11,099 bases of DNA, from contig JAHHSQ010000040.1 in the NCBI GenBank assembly GCA_020025135.1, positions 1 to 11,099 of the forward strand, in the 5' to 3' direction. The translations under genes were made by a program, and so were the position numbers. Origin of the DNA: Pectinatus sp. GTDB lineage: Bacteria; Bacillota; Negativicutes; Selenomonadales; Selenomonadaceae. Positions 1-6,011 of the stretch are shown here, piece after piece; position 1 is the stretch's first letter; the number at the start of each line of letters is the position of its first letter. The notes below the pieces were generated by a model that saw only the letters and a list, made by a program, of their open reading frames with translations, made no database searches and was not told the origin of the DNA.

Positions 1-54
1 ATGGACAATGCCCTGCCCATTTTTATGATTAGATTTGTATGTTATCTTGCTCAT
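1..54 (-). CDS. tnpA: IS200-type Y1 transposase TnpA, N-terminal fragment (continues off the window)
   Basis: Eighteen codons are visible, reading MSKITYKSNHKNGQGIVH, open to the window edge. The K-S-N-x motif close to the N-terminus is how many IS200/IS605 TnpA proteins begin, shortly before the first beta strand of the Y1 HUH fold. The HUH motif and catalytic tyrosine would lie outside the window. TnpA cuts and rejoins single-stranded DNA at the hairpin ends of the element. No convincing Shine-Dalgarno precedes the ATG; the upstream bases are AT-rich left-end sequence, in keeping with the low expression known for this family. Identification rests on few residues plus the shared left end, so it is moderate. 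Confidence 0.55.
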   Translation of the reverse strand, partial: MSKITYKSNHKNGQGIVH

Positions 55-145
55 GTCTATATAATAACATACAGATATATAACTTGCAATTATATACTAT
101 AATCCACCTTCAATTCCTTACGCAAATTCGGTGGATATGCCTTAT
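1..145 (-). mobile_element. IS200/IS605-type left end with start of transposase, truncated by window edge
   Basis: Read on the minus strand, positions 145 to 33 match 10886-10998 at the other end of the window over 113 nt without gaps, with 8 differences by my count (about 93% identity). The segment holds a 7-bp hairpin (76-82 with 90-96, loop CTTGCAA), as expected of a subterminal left-end hairpin in this single-strand transposon family. A transposase-like reading frame follows at 54. The outer boundary is set only by where the two copies stop matching (around ATAAGGCA), so it may be a few bases off. The rest of the element lies outside the window. Confidence 0.7.
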
Positions 146-151
146 ATCCAC

Positions 152-180
152 ATGCCTAAAGGCAGGGGTTTTACGGCACT
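152..180 (-). repeat. Right-end-like hairpin of an IS200/IS605 relative
   Basis: On the minus strand the sequence reads CCCCTGCCTTTAGGCATGTGG: a TGCC/GGCA stem with a TTTA loop, one mismatch, then a C/G-rich base. The right element's terminal hairpin at 11061-11080 has the same architecture: C-rich base, one mismatch, four-bp stem, TTTA loop. It abuts the left end of the tnpA-bearing copy and has no counterpart beside the other copy. A remnant right end of another element is therefore more likely than part of this one. Confidence 0.4.
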
Positions 181-242
181 TGTGGTAAATCATTAAATAC
201 CGAGCTAGCAATATATGTACTACCTCATCCTAACCCCGTCAA

Positions 243-647
243 TTAATCCAACAAATCTGTAAGACGAACAATAAAAATTCCCAGCCAAGTGGCAAAAAAT
301 CCGCCGAAGGTATTAAAAAAGATATGCGTAAAAGCGCCCCACAGGTTGCCATGTCGCATCATTGTAACAACCTCATAACTAAAAGATGAAAAGGTGGTCA
401 ATCCTCCCAATAAGCCAACTATCAAAAACATGGTCCAATACACGGGTGAGCCTGTATAGCGGTCATTCAAATAGGTCGAAATCAAACCGATGAGGAAACA
501 ACCAATCATATTGACTGTCAAAGTACCATAAGGATAACCAGTGCCGAACCGCTGTGCTAACAACATGGATGTTAAAAATCGCAACGTCCCGCCTAATCCA
601 GCCCCCAACATGATAAATAATATTTGTTTACTCAAGACTATGTTCAC
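243..647 (-). CDS. crcB: Fluoride ion channel/exporter CrcB (FluC)
   Basis: This 134-aa protein with four hydrophobic segments is the normal size of a FluC subunit. FluC channels work as dual-topology dimers that let toxic cytoplasmic fluoride leave the cell. Family motifs are clear: GAGLGGTLRF near residue 16, GTLTVNMIGCFLIG around 41-54 (conserved Asn) and GGLTTFSSFSYE around 81-92, which contains the central sodium-binding and phenylalanine-box region. The start is GTG at 647, preceded by GGGGAGG at a spacing of about 8 nt. Only one crcB copy is present, so a homodimer is expected. The gene has its own promoter and a fluoride riboswitch (separate entries), which strongly supports the call. 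No clear terminator was seen downstream, between the stop codon and the IS-like sequences. Confidence 0.95.
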   Translation of the reverse strand: MNIVLSKQILFIMLGAGLGGTLRFLTSMLLAQRFGTGYPYGTLTVNMIGCFLIGLISTYLNDRYTGSPVYWTMFLIVGLLGGLTTFSSFSYEVVTMMRHGNLWGAFTHIFFNTFGGFFATWLGIFIVRLTDLLD

Positions 648-683
648 ACCATCAGCCTCCCCAAATTGAAAAATTGCACAACG

Positions 684-718
684 AAAAACTCCTATATCGA
701 TACACCCGATATAGGAGT
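684..718 (-). terminator. Intrinsic terminator, expression platform of the fluoride riboswitch
   Basis: A perfect 12-bp inverted repeat (688-699 with 707-718, seven-base loop) is followed on the minus strand by a U-run (688-684). Its 5' arm includes the ACTCCT bases that form the 3' edge of the fluoride aptamer, so folding of the aptamer and of the terminator compete. The expected behaviour is termination without fluoride and read-through into crcB when fluoride stabilises the aptamer. Confidence 0.9.
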
Positions 719-758
719 CATTACTGCTGTGCAGAGTTTATTGGTGAACTCCATCACC
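713..758 (-). promoter_or_regulatory. Fluoride riboswitch aptamer (crcB motif)
   Basis: On the minus strand the RNA begins GGTGATGGAGTTCACC (758-743), continues AATAAACT, then a small CTGC/GCAG stem, and ends TAATGACTCCT. These are the conserved parts of the crcB-motif RNA: the 5' GGNGAUGG-GUUC-CC element and the 3' UGAUGACUCCU-like element that makes the pseudoknot around the fluoride-magnesium cluster. It sits about 65 nt upstream of crcB, and its 3' end is shared with an intrinsic terminator. This is a confident call from sequence and context. Confidence 0.95.
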
Positions 759-792
759 ATACAAGTATATAAATTTTCAAAATACGCTTGCT

Positions 793-821
793 ATTATACA
801 ACACTTTTCTACTAATGTCAA
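793..821 (-). promoter_or_regulatory. Consensus sigma-70/sigma-A promoter of crcB
   Basis: On the minus strand there is a perfect TTGACA (821-816), a 17-nt spacer and a perfect TATAAT (798-793). Transcription should start near 786, about 28 nt before the fluoride aptamer. The -35 box overlaps the stop codon of the upstream tlpA-like gene. With both boxes perfect the promoter should be strong, leaving control to the riboswitch. Confidence 0.85.
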
Positions 822-1384
822 GATTTTTTTCTCAAAACTGGTGCTAAAAACTTCTCCAAATTTTCCTTAGACATACTGCCGACATGACGCGCAATAATTG
901 TTCCATGTTTATCAATGAGCAGTGATATCGGTATCGCCTGCAAATTATAGCGATAATTGATTTCATTGATATTCGTTTCTGCTTTGTAAACTGGTAGTAC
1001 AAGGCCTTGTTTTTTGAGAAATACTTCGACATCGTCAAAATCTTCATCTACTGGAATAAGGACAAAATTGACTTGCCCTTGGTATTTTTTATATACTGCC
1101 TCTATATTTGGTAATTCACCAACACATGGACCGCACCAAGTGGCCCAAAAATTTAGATATACTGGTTTATCTGTATAAAGGTCCTCTAAAGAAATCGTAT
1201 TTTTTTCACGTGGAGCCAAAAGTTGTAAATTAACCGCCTGTTTATCTGCCCCAGTCCCAGCCGACAACTGCATTCCAGATGTATTTTTATTCTCAACCAA
1301 TTGTTGACCCTCTTCTTTTTTTCCACATCCTCCCATTATTAATACAGCTAATATCAGAACCAATAGCGCCATTTTTTTCATCAT
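818..1384 (-). CDS. TlpA/ResA-like lipoprotein thiol-disulfide oxidoreductase
   Basis: This 188-aa protein has an N-terminal lipoprotein signal: lysines at 3-4, a hydrophobic stretch to 17 and GGC with the lipidated Cys at 20. A polar linker of about 35 residues follows, then a thioredoxin-fold domain (about 52-185). The active site is WCGPC at 83-87, preceded by YLNFWAT, and the cis-proline lies in AIPIS (Pro152). Such proteins face outward from the membrane and reduce or shuffle disulfides in exported proteins, often in cytochrome or redox-enzyme maturation. It follows the polyferredoxin and CXXC peptide genes by 62 nt on the same strand, which suggests one operon and a possible electron relay; that relay is inference. 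The start at 1384 is preceded by GAGAGG at a suitable distance. The substrate is unknown. Confidence 0.88.
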   Translation of the reverse strand: MMKKMALLVLILAVLIMGGCGKKEEGQQLVENKNTSGMQLSAGTGADKQAVNLQLLAPREKNTISLEDLYTDKPVYLNFWATWCGPCVGELPNIEAVYKKYQGQVNFVLIPVDEDFDDVEVFLKKQGLVLPVYKAETNINEINYRYNLQAIPISLLIDKHGTIIARHVGSMSKENLEKFLAPVLRKKS

Positions 1385-1446
1385 TTTGACCTCTCGTCGT
1401 TGAAAAATAAGAGAAGGTATACCCCTATTTTCCTGTAACGATTATT

Positions 1447-2307
1447 TCACCATCCTTTGTTTATTTTTTTATTTTCTCTCACTCTTTTTCTCGGCCAATG
1501 ACGATAAGAAATCGCTCTGGTTGGACAAGTAGCCAGACACTCCCCACAAGAAACACATTCCCTATCTCCGGCAATCTGAACATCATTCTTACATATTAAT
1601 GCGCACTTGTGACAATGAATACATTTTTTACTATCTACCGTTACACCCAATAATGCTGTCTGATGAAAAAAACCATACCAAGCCCCTAACGGGCAAATAA
1701 ATCGACAAAAAGGTCGATACATGACAATAGCTAGACCTAATAAGAAAAAACAAACGGCAAATTTCCAAGTAGTAATCCAACCGGCCAACTGCCATAAGTT
1801 CTGACGCGTGGCAAAAAGTGGTATCGCTCCTTCTACTATCCCAGCTGGACAAATATATTTGCAAAAAGCTGGTGTTCCCCGACCGCGTTGCCCATAAAAT
1901 AAAAGCGGGATAACTACCACAAACAATACCAAAATGCCATACTTTATATACGTTAATTTGGCCATCCAAGGACGTTTTTTTATCTTTCTGCTAGGTAAAG
2001 CATATAAAAGTTCTTGCAAAAAGCCAAATGGACATAACCAACCACAAATAACTCGACCAAACAACAATCCCCACGCTAGCATTAATCCCAAAACATAAAA
2101 GGGAAACCGCAAGACAGTGCCACTATAAGCGCTCTGCAAGGAGCCTATCGGACAAGCTCCCCATGCCCCTGGACAAGAGTAACAATTTAAGCCTGGGACA
2201 CATATCGCTTTCCAGGGACCTTGATAGATATTACCAGTAAAAAAATTTCGCCAGTGCCAATTATAAAAAACTGCAATTAAAGACTGTAAAGAATTCCGTT
2301 TAACCAA
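1447..2307 (-). CDS. NapH/YccM-like membrane polyferredoxin (4Fe-4S binding)
   Basis: Counting from the TTG at 2307, the protein has 286 aa with about four membrane segments and many cysteines. CVPGLNCYSCPGAWGACP lies at about 36-53, then three membrane-edge CxxxCP motifs (CGWLCP about 88, CKYICP about 149, CRFICP about 201). Two classical ferredoxin clusters, CxxCxxCxxxC, start at 229 and 251. This is the NapH/CcoG-like '4Fe-4S binding protein' family, thought to pass electrons across or along the membrane. The open frame extends to an ATG at 2367, but that part overlaps the CXXC peptide gene in another frame and lacks family similarity as I recall it. TTG at 2307 (or 2313), just after a GGAG, gives the usual N-terminus (VKRNSLQ...), with an 8-nt overlap and translational coupling. 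The exact electron partners are unknown. Confidence 0.88.
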   Translation of the reverse strand: MVKRNSLQSLIAVFYNWHWRNFFTGNIYQGPWKAICVPGLNCYSCPGAWGACPIGSLQSAYSGTVLRFPFYVLGLMLAWGLLFGRVICGWLCPFGFLQELLYALPSRKIKKRPWMAKLTYIKYGILVLFVVVIPLLFYGQRGRGTPAFCKYICPAGIVEGAIPLFATRQNLWQLAGWITTWKFAVCFFLLGLAIVMYRPFCRFICPLGAWYGFFHQTALLGVTVDSKKCIHCHKCALICKNDVQIAGDRECVSCGECLATCPTRAISYRHWPRKRVRENKKINKGW

Positions 2308-2422
2308 TGCCAATGCACTCCAAACAAATAAATATTGCCTTTTGCCACACCTGTTTGGCATCGCCACACCACAATCCGTATAAAAGCATTAAAATCATCA
2401 ATAACCAGAGATATTTTTTCAA
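2300..2422 (-). CDS. CD1871A-type CXXC motif small membrane protein
   Basis: This 40-aa peptide has one N-terminal membrane segment (about residues 4-20, KKYLWLLMILMLLYGLW), then GDAKQVWQKAIFICLECIGIG with a CLEC motif at 33-36. The ending, AxxICLECIGIG, is the hallmark of the CD1871A family of tiny CXXC proteins from clostridia and relatives; I recognise it from memory. The start is TTG at 2422, six nt after a near-perfect GGAGGGGA, much better than any internal ATG (codons 9 and 12). It is first in a minus-strand cluster with the polyferredoxin (8-nt overlap) and the TlpA-like lipoprotein. The CXXC pair could carry electrons or dithiols between these two; that is inference. It is easily missed because of its length, non-ATG start and overlap. 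Confidence 0.8.
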   Translation of the reverse strand: MKKYLWLLMILMLLYGLWCGDAKQVWQKAIFICLECIGIG

Positions 2423-2439
2423 ATAATATCCCCTCCATT

Positions 2440-2468
2440 TTGCATAACCATATAAATTATATTATAAT
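2440..2468 (+). promoter_or_regulatory. Putative promoter of the yybS-gdpP-rplI-dnaB run
   Basis: TTGCAT (2440-2445), a 17-nt spacer and TATAAT (2463-2468) lie upstream of the DUF2232 gene. The region is very AT-rich and also contains TATAAT boxes on the minus strand (2461-2456 and 2466-2461) that could serve the divergent redox genes. I found no good minus-strand -35 box. The -35 here matches only 3 of 6 bases, so confidence is limited. Confidence 0.4.
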
Positions 2469-2512
2469 TAAATTTGTTTAAGGTATTTCATCAATCACGA
2501 AGGGAATGCAGT

Positions 2513-3472
2513 ATGACATATTACTCCTCCAAACCGTTAGTGGAAAGTGCTTTATTGACGGCTATCACTGTCATCTTAGCCATTACGGGCACTGCGATAC
2601 CGCTTTTTTTCTTTTTACTTTACATTTTACCTCTTCCTATCGCCATCATCATTTATAGACATGGCCTCAAGGAAGGCATTTTGGCAATAGCGGCAGCCAC
2701 AGTTTTAACTAGTGTTTTATTCGGTTTTTATTCCGGCATATCGGTCTTTAGTATAACCATTTTAATTGCCCCGGCCCTTGGTTTTGGCTTTCGGCATTTC
2801 TCGCCAGTACATAACTTGATTGGAGTCATGGTCGCTTCTGTTTTATCCATAGCCTTAACTTTTATAGCTACATTCTATCTAATGGATATAAACTTATGGG
2901 CCAATATGCAGCAGATTATCAACGAAACCGTAAGTTCTTCTGCTGCCATTTATAAGACGCTCGGTTACCATGGTATCTCTGCTGATGAACATACGGCCCA
3001 GATTAAAGCTATGGCCAATTCCGTTTTATTATCCTTACCTACAGGGGTAATTCTCTCGGCCATGTGTATTGGACTGTTAAATTTCATATTGACACATCGC
3101 CTCTTAAAACGCCTAGGAGAAACTAACTTACCTGGTCTTCCTCCTTTTTCCGAATGGAAATTCCCCATTATTTTTCTCTTTCTCTTTTGTTTTTCACTGG
3201 TAGGTATTTATTGGGGAAGCACTAGACACTTAACCATTCTCTACAATGTATCCTTTAATGTCAATTATTTTTCCTCAATGTTCTGTCGTATTCAGGGCCT
3301 CGCTCTAATGTACTTCTTCTTAAAATATTACAAATTATCATCTGCCGTCAAGACTGTGATTTTTTTATTGGTTTTGCTTACGCCAATCATGGAAATCGTC
3401 ATGTATATAGGACTTTTTGACATGTTTTTTGATTATCGCACTAGATTTTTACAATCACGGCGGGACAGATAG
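2513..3472 (+). CDS. DUF2232 (YybS family) membrane protein
   Basis: This 319-aa, strongly hydrophobic protein has about eight predicted membrane segments. The N-terminus (SSKPLVESALLTAITVILAI) and the PLPIAIIIYRHGLKEGILAI stretch are typical of DUF2232/YybS, a family related to small-molecule uptake (ECF S-component-like) proteins; the substrate is not known. The ATG at 2513 is chosen because AAGGGA lies 7 nt upstream; the frame stays open back to a TTG at 2474 that has no Shine-Dalgarno. The gene is 20 nt upstream of gdpP, as in Bacillus (yybS-yybT-rplI-dnaC), so co-expression with c-di-AMP turnover and ribosome/replication genes is expected. The middle of the protein (about 120-170) is a polar extracytoplasmic-type loop with little conservation that I can recognise. 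Confidence 0.85.
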   Translation: MTYYSSKPLVESALLTAITVILAITGTAIPLFFFLLYILPLPIAIIIYRHGLKEGILAIAAATVLTSVLFGFYSGISVFSITILIAPALGFGFRHFSPVHNLIGVMVASVLSIALTFIATFYLMDINLWANMQQIINETVSSSAAIYKTLGYHGISADEHTAQIKAMANSVLLSLPTGVILSAMCIGLLNFILTHRLLKRLGETNLPGLPPFSEWKFPIIFLFLFCFSLVGIYWGSTRHLTILYNVSFNVNYFSSMFCRIQGLALMYFFLKYYKLSSAVKTVIFLLVLLTPIMEIVMYIGLFDMFFDYRTRFLQSRRDR

Positions 3473-3492
3473 TTTTTAAAGGAGGGCAGATT

Positions 3493-5499
3493 ATGCCGCA
3501 TAGACTTTCTTCTCGCATCGATATCGGCATCATGCTGATAATAGTCATCGGTCTATTACTGACTATCTTATATTACAATTTGTTATTGTCTATCGCCGGT
3601 CTAGTCCTTTTTTGTTGTTTAGCCGCCTTCATCATAGACCGCGAAAAGGAACGAACGCAAGCCTTGTCCGATTATTACCAAAACGTTGTCAAGAATATCA
3701 ACGAACTATCTAATATTGCTTTAGAACATCTTCCACAAGTTATCATGGTCGTCAATCAAGACAACCGTCTGGAATGGTATAATAACGAGTTGCCAAAATG
3801 GCTCGGTATCAACCCACAGTTAGGCTCTGAATTCCATGATTTTTGGCCAAATTTAAACCTAGAGCCATGCTGGCATAAAACTGGAGAAACTGTCTTCCAA
3901 AATAAAAATCGCTTCTATCTCATCAAATATCGTCCCGTTCCTCCCCACAAACAGCCAGCGCCAAACCGCATGGCCCTCTATATCAATGATATCACTGAAT
4001 ACGAACAATTCAAGCGTAATACAGAAGCTCACTCCGTGCTGTTTGGCTATATTCAAATTGATAACTACGACGATGCCTTACAAGGACTAAGTGAGGCGCA
4101 ACGCACTTCTATCCTCTTTGAAGTAAATAATGCTCTCGACAAATGGTCCCACTCTTTAAATGGCCTTTTAAGGCGCCTAGACGATGATATGTATATCATT
4201 TTGATTGAGCATTATGCTTATTCTATCGCTACCGCAGAAAACTTTGATATCCTAGACCGAGTCCGCGCCATCCGTGGTCCCAATAAGTTTCCCATCACTT
4301 TAAGCATCGGCTTAGTGGAAGCAACTTCGGGAATTACCATGGAAAATCTAGGCCTACAAGCTCAGTCTTGTCTCGATTTAGCACTTGGACGCGGCGGGGA
4401 CCAAGTGGCCGTAAATATTGACGGAAAAATCACATTCTTCGGCGGTAAAACTAAAGCAGTAGAAAAACATACTCGCGTAAAATCTCGTGTAGTTGCCCAT
4501 GCCGTCAAAGAAATTATCGGTGAATCAGATGTCATCTTTATCATGGGCCATCATAATGAAGATTTTGACTGCCTTGGCTCCGCTATCGGCATTGCCGCCA
4601 TGGCGCGAGCGATGAAAAAAGAAGTGTATATCATCCTCAGCGATATGAATGAAGGTATCGACAAATTGACGGATGTAATGAAAGAGAACCCCCTCTATCA
4701 CGATATGTTTATCAGCCCAGAGGCAGCCGAACACATTCACGCTGCTAATCCTGCTCTCTTCGCAGTCGATTTGCACATTCCGCATCTGGCTGCTGGACAA
4801 AATCTACTTTCACTCATCAAAAAAATCATTGTCATCGACCATCATCGTCGCTCTGAAGATATCATCAAAAACACCCTCTTGGTGTACATCGAATCTTCTT
4901 CTTCTTCAACCAGTGAAATCGTAACAGAATTATTGATGTACTTTAGCGATGAACCGGCCATCTCTTATCTAGAAGCTACAGCGCTTTATGCCGGTATTAT
5001 CGTTGATACCAAAAACTTTACCGTCCAAACTGGAGTACGCACCTTCGACGCTGTCGCCTATCTGCGTCGTAATGGGGCTGACCCACAGTTTGTCAATCAA
5101 CTATTCCGCACTGACTACAGTACCAATATCGTCAAGGCCAAAGCCATTTCTAACTCCCAATTCTTCCCTGGAGGTTTAATTGTCGCGGTTTGCCCAACTG
5201 GCACACCTAGCATTCAGATTATTTCTGCGCAAATTGCCGACCAATTATTGCGCATTGATCACGCCCGCATGAGTTTGGTCTTCTTTCAAATAGACGATAC
5301 TACCGTCGGTATCAGTGCCCGCTCTCTAGGAGAATTGAATGTCCAAGTACTAATGGAATCCTTTGGCGGTGGCGGACACATCAATGTAGCGGGAGCCCAA
5401 ATTAAAAATATTCCACTCCCCACAATTAAAGAACAAGCTATTGAAACTGCACAAGCAATTATCAGAAAGGTGGATAAAGCACATGAAAGTAATTCTTAG
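3493..5499 (+). CDS. gdpP: Cyclic-di-AMP phosphodiesterase GdpP (YybT, DHH family)
   Basis: At 668 aa this is the normal length for GdpP, and the domain order is canonical: two membrane helices (about 11-48), a degenerate PAS domain (about 65-170), a degenerate GGDEF domain (about 180-315; RRLDDDMYIIL replaces the catalytic loop) and a DHH/DHHA1 phosphodiesterase (about 340-660). Expected manganese ligands are visible: GHHNEDFD (His353, Asp357, Asp359), AVDLH (Asp426), VIDHH (449-451) and GIIVDTKNF (Asp505). A GGGGH motif closes the DHHA1 domain. The enzyme hydrolyses c-di-AMP to pApA and so influences potassium and osmotic balance and cell-wall homeostasis. GAGGAGG-type spacing (AAAGGAGGGCAGATTATG) supports the ATG at 3493. 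It overlaps the start of rplI by 17 nt. Nothing suggests inactivation. Confidence 0.95.
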   Translation: MPHRLSSRIDIGIMLIIVIGLLLTILYYNLLLSIAGLVLFCCLAAFIIDREKERTQALSDYYQNVVKNINELSNIALEHLPQVIMVVNQDNRLEWYNNELPKWLGINPQLGSEFHDFWPNLNLEPCWHKTGETVFQNKNRFYLIKYRPVPPHKQPAPNRMALYINDITEYEQFKRNTEAHSVLFGYIQIDNYDDALQGLSEAQRTSILFEVNNALDKWSHSLNGLLRRLDDDMYIILIEHYAYSIATAENFDILDRVRAIRGPNKFPITLSIGLVEATSGITMENLGLQAQSCLDLALGRGGDQVAVNIDGKITFFGGKTKAVEKHTRVKSRVVAHAVKEIIGESDVIFIMGHHNEDFDCLGSAIGIAAMARAMKKEVYIILSDMNEGIDKLTDVMKENPLYHDMFISPEAAEHIHAANPALFAVDLHIPHLAAGQNLLSLIKKIIVIDHHRRSEDIIKNTLLVYIESSSSSTSEIVTELLMYFSDEPAISYLEATALYAGIIVDTKNFTVQTGVRTFDAVAYLRRNGADPQFVNQLFRTDYSTNIVKAKAISNSQFFPGGLIVAVCPTGTPSIQIISAQIADQLLRIDHARMSLVFFQIDDTTVGISARSLGELNVQVLMESFGGGGHINVAGAQIKNIPLPTIKEQAIETAQAIIRKVDKAHESNS

Positions 5500-5932
5500 T
5501 CAAGACAATAAAAAACTCGGTAAAAAAGGAGATATCATTGAGGTCTCTGAAGGCTATGCCAGAAACTACCTCCTGCCACATAATATTGCCATCGAAGCGA
5601 CTAAAACTAATCTCAATGTAGCTAAAGCAAAACAGGGCTCTATTGCCCGCCAAAAGCAACAAGATAAGGATGAAGCAGTATTGATGGCCGCCCAACTCAA
5701 AAAAGTGGAAATCACCATTCCGGTACGTACTGGCGAAGATGGACGCCTTTTTGGTTCTGTCACCAGTAGAGATGTCGTCGAAAAACTCCACAAAGATTTC
5801 AACATTGAATTGGACAAGCGCAAGGTAGAAATTGCCAGCGAAATCAAACACACCGGGACATTCGATGTTCTCGTTAAAGTTTATCCTGGCATTACTTCGA
5901 CCATCAAATTGCATATTGTTTCCGCTGAATAA
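5483..5932 (+). CDS. rplI: 50S ribosomal protein L9
   Basis: This 149-aa protein is full length for L9. It has the N-terminal rRNA-binding domain (MKVILSQDNKKLGKKGD, then VSEGYARNYLLPHNIAIEAT), a long connecting helix rich in Lys/Gln (about 42-75) and the C-terminal domain with GRLFGSVTSRDVVE. L9 binds 23S rRNA near the L1 stalk and helps keep reading frame. The ATG at 5483 is used, with AAAGGTGG 8 nt upstream inside the end of gdpP; a start at 5441 in the same frame would add 14 residues foreign to L9. The 17-nt overlap with gdpP suggests translational coupling. The gene is followed by a hairpin before dnaB. Confidence 0.97.
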   Translation: MKVILSQDNKKLGKKGDIIEVSEGYARNYLLPHNIAIEATKTNLNVAKAKQGSIARQKQQDKDEAVLMAAQLKKVEITIPVRTGEDGRLFGSVTSRDVVEKLHKDFNIELDKRKVEIASEIKHTGTFDVLVKVYPGITSTIKLHIVSAE

Positions 5933-5950
5933 AGGAAAAACGCCCTTTAC

Positions 5951-5983
5951 TGCCCACGGTCATTTGCCGTGGGCAAATATTTT
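5951..5983 (+). terminator. Hairpin between rplI and dnaB, possible partial terminator
   Basis: A perfect 9-bp GC-rich stem (TGCCCACGG, 5951-5959, with CCGTGGGCA, 5967-5975) and a 7-nt loop are followed by AATATTTTC, a poor U-tract. It could weaken read-through into dnaB or protect the rplI mRNA 3' end. No separate dnaB promoter is obvious in the 79-nt gap, so full termination seems unlikely. Confidence 0.4.
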
Positions 5984-6011
5984 CATCAATTGATTTGGAA
6001 AGGACCACAAG

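Noticed and set aside
4525..4800. Minus-strand reading frames within gdpP
   Set aside because: They lie opposite the conserved DHH domain and have no start signals.
5462..5914. Long minus-strand reading frame opposite rplI
   Set aside because: It is the complement of a certain L9 gene, has no Shine-Dalgarno and resembles no protein; it comes from the codon bias of rplI.
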